DNA of 64,000 bases. Source: NBLH01 sp050296515. Lineage in GTDB: Bacteria; Bacteroidota; Bacteroidia; Bacteroidales; NBLH01. Positions 1-8,464 of this stretch are shown in pieces (position 1 is the stretch's first letter; the number at the start of each line of letters is the position of its first letter). The position numbers and the translations under genes are program-made. The notes under the pieces are model-generated. The model had not been told where the DNA came from, did no database searches, and saw nothing but the letters and a program-made list of their open reading frames with translations. Location: the NCBI GenBank assembly GCA_050296515.1, contig JBNKRJ010000077.1:1-64000 (forward strand), given 5' to 3'.

Positions 1-710
1 ACGTATTTCATGGCCTTGTGGTCCCAGGTACCGGCTTCCAGTTTGCTTCCCTTCAGGTTCATGCTGATGTTAAAGCTACTTAGGTTTTTCTTGTATTCAA
101 GCGTGTGGCTTGTTCCTTCGCCTGTTGGCAGGCCCCCAAAATGTATAGTGGTGCCATCGTACAAAAACCAGGTACCAAAACGGGCACACAGGCGTTGTAT
201 AAAGTCCCAGTCGGTTTCGTGATACTGCACAATGTATTCGAGGGGCTTATCGAAAAGCGTATCCTGCATGGTCACAAAATTACCAGCACCACTTAATTTT
301 TCTTCAACAATACTTTGCATTGTGGAATCAATATATGCCTTAATCTGAGGACTATCGTCAAGCACCACAGGTAAACCTGAGCCTGTGATAATAAAGACAG
401 TAGCTGAGCCATCACCAGTTTTACTAACTGCTACATTGGTAACCACACCATCAAACACCATGGTAGAGGAACCTTCGGCAACCAGCGATATTTCGGCATG
501 TAAATTTTTACCGATTAATTCTCCTGCCATGGATGCAATAGTAGGGGCTAGGCCTTCGTTGGTTTTTGTGCTCCCTTTTTCAATCTGTTTTGCATCTACA
601 TGCAATTCAAAATCGTGCAGGGTGTTTACGCTTTGACTGATACTGATGTAATCAACCTTTTCGAGCTCATTACCACTGATGCTGATTGTTTGTTGCGAAT
701 GATTATTCAT
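1..710 (-). CDS. vgrG: VgrG (TssI) spike protein of T6SSiii, 3' part beyond the window
   Basis: This is the N-terminal ~236 residues of a VgrG, the trimeric puncturing tip that sits on the Hcp tube and carries effectors. The reading frame is open from an ATG at 708-710 to the window edge. It begins MNNHSQQTISISGNELEKVD and contains the VgrG gp27-like signature YHETDWDFIQRLCARFG followed by TWFLYDG. The downstream OB-fold needle and any C-terminal effector extension lie outside the window. It follows tssO by 30 bp on the same strand, as the last gene of the locus visible here. The assignment rests on the motif and on the T6SSiii neighbours. The family is clear, but the cargo cannot be judged. 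Confidence 0.9.
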   Translation of the reverse strand, partial: MNNHSQQTISISGNELEKVDYISISQSVNTLHDFELHVDAKQIEKGSTKTNEGLAPTIASMAGELIGKNLHAEISLVAEGSSTMVFDGVVTNVAVSKTGDGSATVFIITGSGLPVVLDDSPQIKAYIDSTMQSIVEEKLSGAGNFVTMQDTLFDKPLEYIVQYHETDWDFIQRLCARFGTWFLYDGTTIHFGGLPTGEGTSHTLEYKKNLSSFNISMNLKGSKLEAGTWDHKAMKY

Positions 711-740
711 ATGATTAGTTATTTAATTATTTTAATTATT

Positions 741-1259
741 TTAATTATTTGAGTTTGAGAGCTGCCTGCAGATGTCCAAATCGCGCTTGGCCTGTTCCAA
801 CTCATCTTTATACATTTGAAGGCTTTCGGTGTATTCGTTAATTAACTTTTTCATGCCTTGCAAGTCGCGCAATTCTCTTTTTGAGGCTTGCAGGGCCAGG
901 CTTAATTGAATTACACAGTCGTAAAGCGTTTTTTGTTCCACAAAACTACTATCGGGTACCTGCTCTTTTAACGAAGCAAGTTTTCGGCTGATTAGCTGAT
1001 CCATAAAGTAGATATTTTTTCCTTCAATATTTATTGAGTCCAGTGTTACTTTTATCTCCTGTACCCCTTCTACAAATGTTTTCTGAAACTCAAATTCTTC
1101 GCTTAACCTTTTGTTTTGCTCTTTAAGCACCAGGTTTTCTTTTGCCGGTACCCTAAAATTAAAAAACAAGGCGGTACATAGAATGATTACTGTAACTGAA
1201 AACATGATAAGAAATTTCCAGAAGGCACTATTTCTTTCTTCTTTATTTAAAGTTTCCAT
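741..1259 (-). CDS. tssO: TssO, T6SSiii membrane-complex protein
   Basis: The 172-residue protein has a short cytoplasmic N-terminus (METLNKEERNSAFWKF), one transmembrane helix at about residues 15-34, the sequence FNFRVPAKEN just after it, and then a long predicted coiled coil in the periplasm. This layout matches TssO, one of the TssN-TssR proteins that replace the TssJLM membrane complex in Bacteroidota T6SSs. It lies between tssK and vgrG. TssO is known only as a trans-envelope component and no enzymatic motif is visible. Confidence is high from architecture and locus together, moderate from sequence alone. Confidence 0.85.
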   Translation of the reverse strand: METLNKEERNSAFWKFLIMFSVTVIILCTALFFNFRVPAKENLVLKEQNKRLSEEFEFQKTFVEGVQEIKVTLDSINIEGKNIYFMDQLISRKLASLKEQVPDSSFVEQKTLYDCVIQLSLALQASKRELRDLQGMKKLINEYTESLQMYKDELEQAKRDLDICRQLSNSNN

Positions 1260-1425
1260 GTAATAGAACTTAGATATTAGACATTAGATATTAGAACTTT
1301 TAAATTAGTCATTAGTCATTAGAACTTAGTCGTTTGCCAACTGCAGGCTGCAGACTGAGAACTTGAATATTTGGTTATTAGACAACATTAGAACATTTTA
1401 CTTTCTACTTTTCACTTTTCACTTT
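1260..1425. repeat. Degenerate short direct repeats between tssO and tssK
   Basis: The 166-bp gap is built from near-repeats on the plus strand: ttagatattagacattagat-type units, then two copies of ttagtcatt, and then ttttcactttt/tttctactttt units running into the tssK stop. It also holds ctgcaggctgcag (CTGCAG twice with one base between). No ORF or promoter is evident. It looks like slippage-prone non-coding filler. Confidence 0.5.
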
Positions 1426-2556
1426 CTACTTTTTTAACGAGAACCTTTTTTTCTGTGGTTTTTCTTCTTCTTCGGTAACAAATACGTGGGCATCGCCCTG
1501 ATCGCCAATATAATCTAACTCGCTTAGCTTTTTAAACAGGTCGGCAAGTACTTCAATTAATTTGCCGGCTGTTTTAAATATAACTGCCATGTTGCTGTGG
1601 TTATAATTTGCCCCTACCACATCGGCAACCAGTTGCTCAAAGCTTGCCTGGTTAAGGTTACACCAATCGCTTAAATAATTTAGCAATTCTTCTTTACCGC
1701 AATTTTGCCTGGTATCGATAATTGCTTTTATTATCCGGCCTATGCTTTCAATTGATTCAATCAATTTTACCGGCGGGGCAAAAGCCATAGAGCGTTTCAT
1801 AAAAGGCAGGTGCTGGTTTAAATAACCATGTAAATTATTGCTTAAGGTTAAAATAATATCAACTAATAAACCGCTTTGTTTTTTTGCATAAATTTTATTG
1901 ATAATAATGCTGCAATAGTGCTCCAGATCGTTAAACAAGCGAATGTTGTCTTTGTAAATTGACGAAAGTTGCTTGTGACTGTTTAAACTAAGGCATGGCG
2001 GTATGTATTGGTTATCGAGCAATACCTTGCCCGAAACCACATCGAGCTTGCCAATGGGTAAATGAAATGGTCCCAGGTACATGTCGTTACCCATTGTGCT
2101 TGCCGGCATTAAATGCAGCTGGTATTTTTGCACTACAAAAGGCCTGCGTGGTGGTTCTTCATCAGGATCAGCATCGCCGGTTGCCTCTCTGGAAAAAGGT
2201 GAAGCAGATAGTACAATCATATAACTTCTGTCTACCGACAGGTCTTCCTGCAAGTTATAGGTAAGCTCAACGGCAGTATTGTCTTTTTGGCTAATGTCTA
2301 TATGAACTCCACCCAATGTAACTGCACTTAAGTTTTCAATTTTAACACTAAGTGTACTTCGGCTGTCAATTTGTATATCTATTTCAGATAAATGATTGTT
2401 TGAATTATAAACCGGTAGCAATCCATAATTCATTAAATGTAAATTTGCAGTAGCTATATTGTTTATTTTTTCCAACAATGCGTTCTCTGTAGCAATGAAA
2501 TGATCTTTGTTTATTTTCATTCCATCTATCCAATTTACCAGCAAATATTTTTCCAT
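1426..2556 (-). CDS. tssK: TssK baseplate subunit
   Basis: The 376-residue protein starts MEKYLLVNWIDGMKINKDHF, the usual TssK N-terminus (VNWxDGMxxxxxHF), and is soluble. TssK trimers link the TssEFG baseplate wedge to the membrane complex. In T6SSiii they must dock on the TssNOPQR complex instead of TssJLM. Family members are usually ~350-450 residues, so it looks full length. The C-terminus is basic and low complexity (EEEEKPQKKRFSLKK). It is 19 bp downstream of the PKD gene, in the same operon. Confidence 0.88.
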   Translation of the reverse strand: MEKYLLVNWIDGMKINKDHFIATENALLEKINNIATANLHLMNYGLLPVYNSNNHLSEIDIQIDSRSTLSVKIENLSAVTLGGVHIDISQKDNTAVELTYNLQEDLSVDRSYMIVLSASPFSREATGDADPDEEPPRRPFVVQKYQLHLMPASTMGNDMYLGPFHLPIGKLDVVSGKVLLDNQYIPPCLSLNSHKQLSSIYKDNIRLFNDLEHYCSIIINKIYAKKQSGLLVDIILTLSNNLHGYLNQHLPFMKRSMAFAPPVKLIESIESIGRIIKAIIDTRQNCGKEELLNYLSDWCNLNQASFEQLVADVVGANYNHSNMAVIFKTAGKLIEVLADLFKKLSELDYIGDQGDAHVFVTEEEEKPQKKRFSLKK

Positions 2557-2575
2557 ATAATTAATTTACAATAGT

Positions 2576-3580
2576 TTAAAAATAAAACAATCCACCAAAT
2601 CGGCTTTGTTTATAGGTTATTTTAATGAAAGTAACACAATTGGTTTTTTCATTTTTTAAAATCTCCAGCTCTACAATTTTTATTTTCTTCCCTTTTATTT
2701 TTGCACAGAATTTATCGAGCCTGGTTCTAAGCTCATTAACCCTGACTGGTATTTCAACATCACCACAAGTATATGGTATTAAGTCATTTACTGTTTTTTT
2801 GCCCTCACTAATCAGCATTAAAATCTCTGATAAAACTTCGTTTGTCAGCACTTCTGCTACATATTCATATTTGACTTTTGTAAGAGAAGGACTTACGGGC
2901 GCAAAACTAGTGTCAATAGGCAATGGTTCTTCTTCTTCCGGTTCAAGAATTACCAGCGGTTTTATTTCTTTTTCGGGCGCAGGTAAAACAGTGATTGTTT
3001 TTTTTCCGGCAAACTCGTATCGCCCGTTAACAACCAGGGTAATTTGTTTTACACCTGTTGTACGATAAGTGTATTCTGCTGTTTTTGTTTCAGCATCTAT
3101 TCCAAAAGATTCGCCAAACCTCCACTCCCATTTTTCACCATCCTTTGTCCTGTCTGTAACCGTAAAAGGTTCGTCAATATACGCTATTTCAGGAATGGTA
3201 AAGACAGGGTAAAGATTGAACTCCCTTTCATCTTTAATATGATTAATGGTAATGTATTCTTCTTTAAAGCACACGTTGTCAACTCTTAAGGTAAGTAAAA
3301 ACCGCCCAGACGATTGATAGATGTGATTTACCATGCTTCCGTACTGAACAGGGCTTCCATCTCCAAAATCCCAAATATATTCCCCGGCCTGCAAAAAATC
3401 GCAGTTAAAAGCAACTACTTCTCCTTCCTGGTATTTGTTTGAAATGGTATTTATTTGGATGTTATCACAACTATAGTATTTACTGTATTTAAAAAAGATA
3501 ACAACTAAAGAAATAATGGAAATAGCTGCAAATAATTTAATTATTGCAATATCGGGCCAGTTATTTTTAGTTTTATTCAT
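2576..3580 (-). CDS. PKD-domain inner-membrane protein, probable TssP
   Basis: The 334-residue protein has one transmembrane helix near residues 11-29. Two PKD-like beta domains follow, the first with the canonical core WDFGDGSP at about residue 67 and the second with WEWRFGESFG at about 147. Then come a proline/glutamate-rich linker (LEPEEEEPLPIDTSFAP) and a C-terminal alpha/beta domain. The predicted topology is a cytoplasmic N-terminus and periplasmic bulk. Its place between tssF and tssK/tssO suggests TssP, a component of the Bacteroidota T6SS trans-envelope complex. The PKD and membrane parts are read directly from the sequence; the TssP name is inferred from locus position. Confidence 0.65.
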   Translation of the reverse strand: MNKTKNNWPDIAIIKLFAAISIISLVVIFFKYSKYYSCDNIQINTISNKYQEGEVVAFNCDFLQAGEYIWDFGDGSPVQYGSMVNHIYQSSGRFLLTLRVDNVCFKEEYITINHIKDEREFNLYPVFTIPEIAYIDEPFTVTDRTKDGEKWEWRFGESFGIDAETKTAEYTYRTTGVKQITLVVNGRYEFAGKKTITVLPAPEKEIKPLVILEPEEEEPLPIDTSFAPVSPSLTKVKYEYVAEVLTNEVLSEILMLISEGKKTVNDLIPYTCGDVEIPVRVNELRTRLDKFCAKIKGKKIKIVELEILKNEKTNCVTFIKITYKQSRFGGLFYF

Positions 3581-3968
3581 TATAAAATCTTTATTTTTTA
3601 ATTCTTACTTAAGGCTGCTTCTTTTAATTAACAGGCTATGGTTTAGTTTTGCATTTCATTTAAAGTTCTTCATTTTGTATTTTCCACTTATGAAAATTGA
3701 AACATAAAGTCTGTGTGATCTCCAGCTGCAGACCGCGCTACATACCCAACAAATGAGTAAATGCAGGGAACAGCTATTCAACAGAACTTGCCCCTGACTT
3801 TGTAAGGGTTTTGTTGTTCTGTATTTTTGGTTACTTTTCATCAATGGAAAAGTAACACCAGAGACAAATAATTTGGAACTAAATCCCCCTACTTTTGATT
3901 TATCCATATTAATACTTTATCTTCATTATATATTGCAACACATTCTTAAACCAGATCCAATTATCATT
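3581..3968. repeat. 388-bp structured intergenic segment between tssF and the PKD gene
   Basis: No convincing gene is present. Two inverted repeats are visible: acagaac (3781-3787) with gttctgt (3816-3822), and a perfect 10-bp pair gttacttttc (3830-3839) with gaaaagtaac (3847-3856) around a 7-base loop. An 83-codon minus-strand ORF crosses the second hairpin and has no protein-like composition, so I treat it as spurious. The segment interrupts an otherwise tight operon and may be a repeat-type insertion. Confidence 0.45.
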
Positions 3969-5828
3969 TTAAATCACCTGTACCCGAAAATTCAAAACAG
4001 CAGCAGAATCTGACTCCAGTTGTTTTTGTAACAAAGCTGCTAATGCATCTTTTTCTTCTCTATCATCAGGTAAATAATGTGGATTGGCCTCAATTATTAC
4101 TTGTACAACCCTTGTAAAACCATGTTTTTTATCAAGGCCGGGTTCAACACTTTTAAATACTTTAACTGATTCGGCCCTGTTTCCCATAATTGCTTCAACA
4201 GTATGTTCTACATCTTTAAGGGTCACTATCCTGTTTTTTGACACATAGCTCTTTTTAAAAGCCTGCAGCTTTTCTTCGCCGCTTAAATATCCCCGGCCAC
4301 CATGTGTCCTTACCATTAAAGTTGCATTTTTACCTGCAAAAGAAGAGCTGCCGGTAATTTTCAGGCTCGATCCTCTTTTTATATTATTGGCAAACTGGCC
4401 GGCAGTCTCCCAATAGTCTACGGTAAGGTGCCTGTTCTGATCATTACTATTTCCATTAAGCATAATATAAGTAATGCTTTCTCCCTTTGGTTTACCAGAC
4501 ACAATGTTTTCGAGTGCAAGTAGCTGTTTTTTTATTTCCTGGCTATGCCAAAGCAAATTAGCATTATTGTACATCGAAAAAGCCACACTATCTTCTTTTA
4601 TTGCATTAATTAAATCTTGTAGCATTTCAGCAGCACTGCGTTGGTCGAGTCTGCCCACTCCTGTAGTACGGATAATATATTCATAACTGGTTTCTTCCGC
4701 CTGCCCATTATTGTTTTCTTGCAGCAGACTGCTTAGCCCATATGTATTTCCGGCATTATCTTCTACTTTATGCACATCATAAAAATAATTGTCGCAAGTA
4801 AGGGCTTTAATATTTAATTGCTCCTGAAGATTCATTGTTTCTTTTTTTGCTTTGCAATTTACTGCCGGAAAGCAATTTAAATGACAGGAGAGATGTGCAA
4901 GCGTTGAATAGGATATAATTGAAGGAAATTCAATTTTAAGCCAGATAATATTATCATCAACAGCATCAATCAACTCAGTATCAAATACATCTGTTAACTC
5001 CTCAGGACATTTTCTAAATTTATCTTCAATGTTATTTATGCTTTCGATATTAATAAACTGGGGGGCATAATAATCGTTTATATCCCCAATTTTTTTTGTA
5101 AAAAGGTTCTGATTAGCAATTATTTTATCAATAAACTGTTGTTTTCTTTTTTCATGACTAAATCCACTCCAGGCTTTAACCTGTTTTCCGTTTATCGAAA
5201 ACCGGGCATACTTAAAGTTGTCGAAAAAAAGTTCTTTGTTTTCAGTTTTTTCATCGAGTTCAAAAAAGATGGAAAGAGCTTCTAAATTTGGCTTTGATGA
5301 TGAACTGGCAATACCAATATAGAAACAGGTATCGGTAAGTTTTTTATTAATAGCAGGGGCAAACACATCTTTGTACTTCCCCTCCATTTGCTTATAGATA
5401 TAATCGTTTGTAATCAGGTATTTAATTTCGGCATTGTGTATTTTTGTTGGTCTGCATGGAACAAATACCATTGATTTTTCTTCAAATTTAGCACTACCCG
5501 GTTCAGTTTCAATGGTTTTACTGGCAATTAATGCAGTGTTGCTATCAATGGTATCCTCAATATTTGAAGCCGGAATATGCAGTACAGTATGTGCAGGGAT
5601 TGCCCTTATTTCGGCTTCGGGTACAAAAAGCCGGGCAACATTTTCAATTACCCGCGTTTGCGAAAAAACGATTTCTTTGCTGATTTTTTCCAACTCGTTT
5701 GCACAGGCACCAATCATCATTCCCAAAATAGGATCAAAGGCTTCTTCCGACTCAATTCCCGGATATCCCCACAAGCGCGAAATATGGCGCATCATTCTGT
5801 TTCTGATTATATCTCTTGATTCGAACAT
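3969..5828 (-). CDS. tssF: TssF baseplate subunit
   Basis: The 619-residue protein has the TssF N-terminal pattern: RNRMMRHISRLWGYP, then IESEEAFDPILGMMIGACAN, then SQTRVIENVARLFVPE. TssF pairs with TssG and TssE to form the baseplate wedge around VgrG. The protein is cytoplasmic with no membrane segments, and its length matches T6SSiii TssF. It is separated from tssG by about 9 kb, with the sheath genes and the accessory island in between. The reading frame is intact. Confidence 0.9.
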   Translation of the reverse strand: MFESRDIIRNRMMRHISRLWGYPGIESEEAFDPILGMMIGACANELEKISKEIVFSQTRVIENVARLFVPEAEIRAIPAHTVLHIPASNIEDTIDSNTALIASKTIETEPGSAKFEEKSMVFVPCRPTKIHNAEIKYLITNDYIYKQMEGKYKDVFAPAINKKLTDTCFYIGIASSSSKPNLEALSIFFELDEKTENKELFFDNFKYARFSINGKQVKAWSGFSHEKRKQQFIDKIIANQNLFTKKIGDINDYYAPQFINIESINNIEDKFRKCPEELTDVFDTELIDAVDDNIIWLKIEFPSIISYSTLAHLSCHLNCFPAVNCKAKKETMNLQEQLNIKALTCDNYFYDVHKVEDNAGNTYGLSSLLQENNNGQAEETSYEYIIRTTGVGRLDQRSAAEMLQDLINAIKEDSVAFSMYNNANLLWHSQEIKKQLLALENIVSGKPKGESITYIMLNGNSNDQNRHLTVDYWETAGQFANNIKRGSSLKITGSSSFAGKNATLMVRTHGGRGYLSGEEKLQAFKKSYVSKNRIVTLKDVEHTVEAIMGNRAESVKVFKSVEPGLDKKHGFTRVVQVIIEANPHYLPDDREEKDALAALLQKQLESDSAAVLNFRVQVI

Positions 5829-5842
5829 AACGACTTTATTTT

Positions 5843-6649
5843 CTATAAACTTATTTTTAACATCTTAATCCTGGTATTTGTAATTTCCGGAAAATCACCA
5901 TATTCGCTTTCTGAAATCTTATAATCCCTAATTAATAATGTATCACCAAAAAATTTGTAAGAAAAACATTTATTCGATTCATTACTTTTTGAAGTAAGCC
6001 AAAACGCATTTTCTACAGCAAAGTCCCAGTCAACCTCAGTTTCAACTCTATAATTAGTTATTCCTTCAATTCCTTTAACCCTAAACTTTTCATCAAGAAC
6101 AATCTTCTTTTCGCAGGTAAATGTGTCATTGAATAATAGTTTATAGGTTCCTGCAAATATGTCTTTGGCAATTTTTCGTTGTAAAGAATCCTGTGTTAAT
6201 ATTTTTCTTACGCAGTGATATGGGTAATATCTGCTCATTTCAATTGAGTCAGATCCATTACGAATTTCTCTCATCATGAGCTTACCTTTTGAAGTAAACT
6301 CCAACAACCAGTAATAAGGTCCTGTACCAATGGTCAAGTATTCATTTTTACTAAATTTTGCAAGGTGATACCAGAAGGATTCATGCCACCCAATAAACTG
6401 ACAACTGTCTTTTGAAAATTGAATGTTATAAGCATAACTTGATTCCCAGATATGATCAAAATTGATATCACGCGTAATGAAAACGGAATCAGGATAATAG
6501 TCAAGTTGCCAAATCTCAAAACTATCAGTTTTTTGAAAGGAAGTGTCAGCCATATCCTCCTTATTGTTTACAATATTTGGAGATGGATTATTAATAAAAC
6601 CCAAGAAAATTAACTGAATAAGAATTAAAGTATTGAATATAAATTTCAT
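5843..6649 (-). CDS. Exported protein of unknown function in the T6SS accessory island
   Basis: The 268-residue protein begins with a signal-like hydrophobic stretch (MKFIFNTLILIQLIFLGFIN) and is otherwise rich in Tyr, Trp and Asp. The middle contains GWHESFWYHLAKFSKNEYL and WQLDYYPDSVF. I do not recognise a family. It sits 14 bp upstream of tssF, inside the secretion operon but between core genes. In T6SS loci that is a common place for effector or immunity genes, and a periplasmic product would suit immunity. That role is inference only, with no toxin partner visible next to it. Confidence 0.6.
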   Translation of the reverse strand: MKFIFNTLILIQLIFLGFINNPSPNIVNNKEDMADTSFQKTDSFEIWQLDYYPDSVFITRDINFDHIWESSYAYNIQFSKDSCQFIGWHESFWYHLAKFSKNEYLTIGTGPYYWLLEFTSKGKLMMREIRNGSDSIEMSRYYPYHCVRKILTQDSLQRKIAKDIFAGTYKLLFNDTFTCEKKIVLDEKFRVKGIEGITNYRVETEVDWDFAVENAFWLTSKSNESNKCFSYKFFGDTLLIRDYKISESEYGDFPEITNTRIKMLKISL

Positions 6650-6731
6650 CCTGATTTTAAATTGTTATCTCACTGATTTTAAATTACATAACTATACTTT
6701 TTATTTATAAATCTGCTTTCCTTATTTTGCT

Positions 6732-6908
6732 GGTGCAAGCTTGCAACTTGTACCATGCTTAGTTTCCTTCAATCCTTCAAGTTTATCAACTTGGACGCCA
6801 AATCATTTCAAGTTTTTAACTTGTATACAATTTTGTAAACTCTTCCACTCAACCATTCCCCCACCCTGCTTCTATGCCTGCTTTGCAATGTTCGCAGTTA
6901 AAAACTGC
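6732..6908. repeat. Array of four small hairpins (REP-like) in the T6SS island
   Basis: Between the two exported-protein genes lie four inverted repeats with 3-4-base loops: ggtgcaagct/aacttgtacc (6732-6754, two wobble-type mismatches), caagtt/aacttg (6778-6793), caagtt/aacttg (6809-6823) and gcagtt/aactgc (6894-6908). The first three share the core CAAGTT-N3/4-AACTTG. No gene fits here. The regular architecture suggests a repetitive extragenic element rather than a terminator. Confidence 0.5.
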
Positions 6909-7000
6909 TTTTATTTTCAGTCCAGGTTCGTTTCGCAAAACTTGAACCATAAGAAACGGCTTTGCATACTTGAACCATCTGGTGGCAGCGAGGGCTATTT

Positions 7001-7127
7001 TCATTTTTTCCTGGACTTTAAATAATCTTCCATATCACCACCCCATTCTTTTTCTATTCTATTTGGTTTGTAGCTCTTCTCAAGCTATCTGTATAATCAA
7101 TAAAATATCTCAGTTTTTCCGTGTTCT
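7001..7127 (-). pseudogene. Remnant of a coding 3' end broken by a 5-bp tandem duplication
   Basis: On the minus strand one frame reads EKLRYFIDYTDSLRRATNQIE and stops at once. Another frame continues EKEWGGDMEDYLKSRKK to a stop at 7001-7003. The two frames join exactly if one copy of the duplicated TTCTA at 7052-7061 (plus strand) is removed. The restored reading is an amphipathic charged C-terminus of unknown family. It directly follows, and overlaps out of frame, the end of the 7110-7955 gene, so it could be the former tail of that gene or of a lost one. No start codon is visible. Confidence 0.4.
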
Positions 7128-7955
7128 AACTTCCTGCACCTTGCAATCCTTATCGCAAATATAAAAAGAGGTATCTATTTTACTTTTATGAATTTTAATG
7201 TCCAAATCTATACATCCATTGGTGTCATATAACATGATTGAAGTTTGGTCAGGATAAATGGTCACCATTCTTTTCTCCTTTCCATTTTCATATTCAATAA
7301 TTTTCCTTCCAATTGTATCCCCTTTTACATTTATTGTATACCTGTTCGTAAGTTTTTTATCCTTGTTGTAATAGTAGTATAATGAACTTTCTTTTGTTTT
7401 TCGGTTATTTTCTATACCATACACGTCTCTTCGTTTAACCAGCGAATCTTCAAACAGCTCTTCGAACCATTTAACAGTTGTATCGTATTCAGTAACTTCT
7501 TTATAGGGAGACAATGATTTGTTGAAGAGGCGTGTATATTTTTCTCCCTCAAGATTATTATATTTATAATAACTACTTGTTTCTACTTGCAGGGTATCGC
7601 CGTAAGATAAAATCACCGTTGTTTTCGTCCTCTTGTTATCTTTGTTATATTCATATAATCTAAAGATTGAATCCAAAGTATTATCAAAATTTTTACTTAC
7701 ATTAATACTTTTTTTTAAATTCCCTGCACTATCATAAAAATAGAAAACTGTATCCACCTTTTCCTCCTTCCCTGATTTAACATTGATAAAGACATTTTTT
7801 GAAAGGCGGCCTTTTGAATTATAATAACAAAGCCAACGGTTGTAATTACTCATGGGGGGGATTCCGCTCTCTAAATCAGACTCTTTTATGTTCCCGCATG
7901 AATGCTCAATCAGCAAAATAATGGCCAGTTTTATTGATTTTTTTATCATCACCAT
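7110..7955 (-). CDS. Putative lipoprotein with YD-like beta-strand repeats
   Basis: The 281-residue protein has a basic N-terminus and hydrophobic segment ending in Cys (KLAIILLIEHSC), a somewhat atypical lipobox. The rest is made of repeating strands such as YYNSKGRLSKNV, YDSAGNLKKSIN and YYNKDKKLTNRYTI, similar to the YD-repeat-like strands of many Bacteroidota surface proteins. Met1 or Met3 could be the start. It is probably anchored in the periplasm or outer membrane. Placed within the T6SS island, it may be an immunity or accessory protein, but nothing in the sequence proves that. Confidence 0.55.
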   Translation of the reverse strand: MVMIKKSIKLAIILLIEHSCGNIKESDLESGIPPMSNYNRWLCYYNSKGRLSKNVFINVKSGKEEKVDTVFYFYDSAGNLKKSINVSKNFDNTLDSIFRLYEYNKDNKRTKTTVILSYGDTLQVETSSYYKYNNLEGEKYTRLFNKSLSPYKEVTEYDTTVKWFEELFEDSLVKRRDVYGIENNRKTKESSLYYYYNKDKKLTNRYTINVKGDTIGRKIIEYENGKEKRMVTIYPDQTSIMLYDTNGCIDLDIKIHKSKIDTSFYICDKDCKVQEVRTRKN

Positions 7956-7985
7956 AAATAAATTAATGTATCACAGGATGGTTGA

Positions 7986-8219
7986 TTACTTTGAAATTAC
8001 AGGGTGTTCATCCATTTGTTCCAAAACCCATATTATTTCTTCTTTTATTATCTTTCTCTTCATCTCCAGTTTAGTTACTTTGTCAGCCTTTGTATCAAAA
8101 TTCTTAACTTCCGCTAGATACGACACACTACCTGTATCCTTGTCATTATATCTGTCTATATTAATAGAATGGTTTGCTACTTCCGAACTAGTTGCTTTTA
8201 TTTCTGCATTTATTTTCAA
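7986..8219 (-). CDS. Small charged protein, unknown function
   Basis: This is a 77-codon ORF (MKINAEIKATSSEVANHSIN...) ending EQMDEHPVISK, with alternating charged residues and a predicted C-terminal helix (KLEMKRKIIKEEIIWVLEQM). It starts about 10 bp downstream of a GC-rich REP-like hairpin. Gene-like amino-acid composition and its place in the operon favour a real gene, or the 3' part of one whose 5' end was replaced by the repeat. No family is recognised. Confidence 0.4.
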   Translation of the reverse strand: MKINAEIKATSSEVANHSINIDRYNDKDTGSVSYLAEVKNFDTKADKVTKLEMKRKIIKEEIIWVLEQMDEHPVISK

Positions 8220-8228
8220 CTCACACGC

Positions 8229-8399
8229 TACCGCGCGATTTCATCGCGTGGTATTAATAACTTAATATTTACTAAATAGCTGGTTCATTACTTTTATTTA
8301 TTCTTTACTTTTTTTTCTTTAATTCATCGCCACATTGTTTATTTATCCTCCAAACTCTTCTACCGTTGCTTCATTGCCACACGAATCCTTCGTGCGGCA
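8229..8399. repeat. Inverted pair of REP-like hairpins (BIME-like)
   Basis: There are two hairpins with the same design. 8229-8253 is taccgcgcgat-ttc-atcgcgtggta. 8375-8399 is tgccacacgaa-tcc-ttcgtgcggca. Each has an 11-bp stem, a 3-base loop and a single mismatch at the fifth pair. Read on opposite strands, the two share the pattern CCGCrCGAn-N3-nTCGyGTGG. They are strikingly GC-rich against the AT-rich surroundings. This is the form of REP elements mobilised by REP-associated tyrosine transposases. No such transposase gene is in the window. Confidence 0.6.
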
Positions 8400-8464
8400 G
8401 CAAGGGTTTCCGTCTACTATTATTTTGCCTATTAGTCCCATAATAATTTAGTTTAGTATTTATA

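Noticed and set aside
3656..3907. 83-codon minus-strand ORF between tssF and the PKD gene
   Set aside because: It crosses an inverted repeat, has odd composition and matches no family.
6741..7164. Two plus-strand ORFs in the T6SS island
   Set aside because: They lie over hairpin repeats and the antisense of a gene remnant, and lack protein-like composition.
8343..8441. A 32-codon Cys-rich ORF on the minus strand between tssE and the REP pair
   Set aside because: Its cysteine-containing middle is encoded by the REP-like hairpin at 8375-8399, so it is probably chance.
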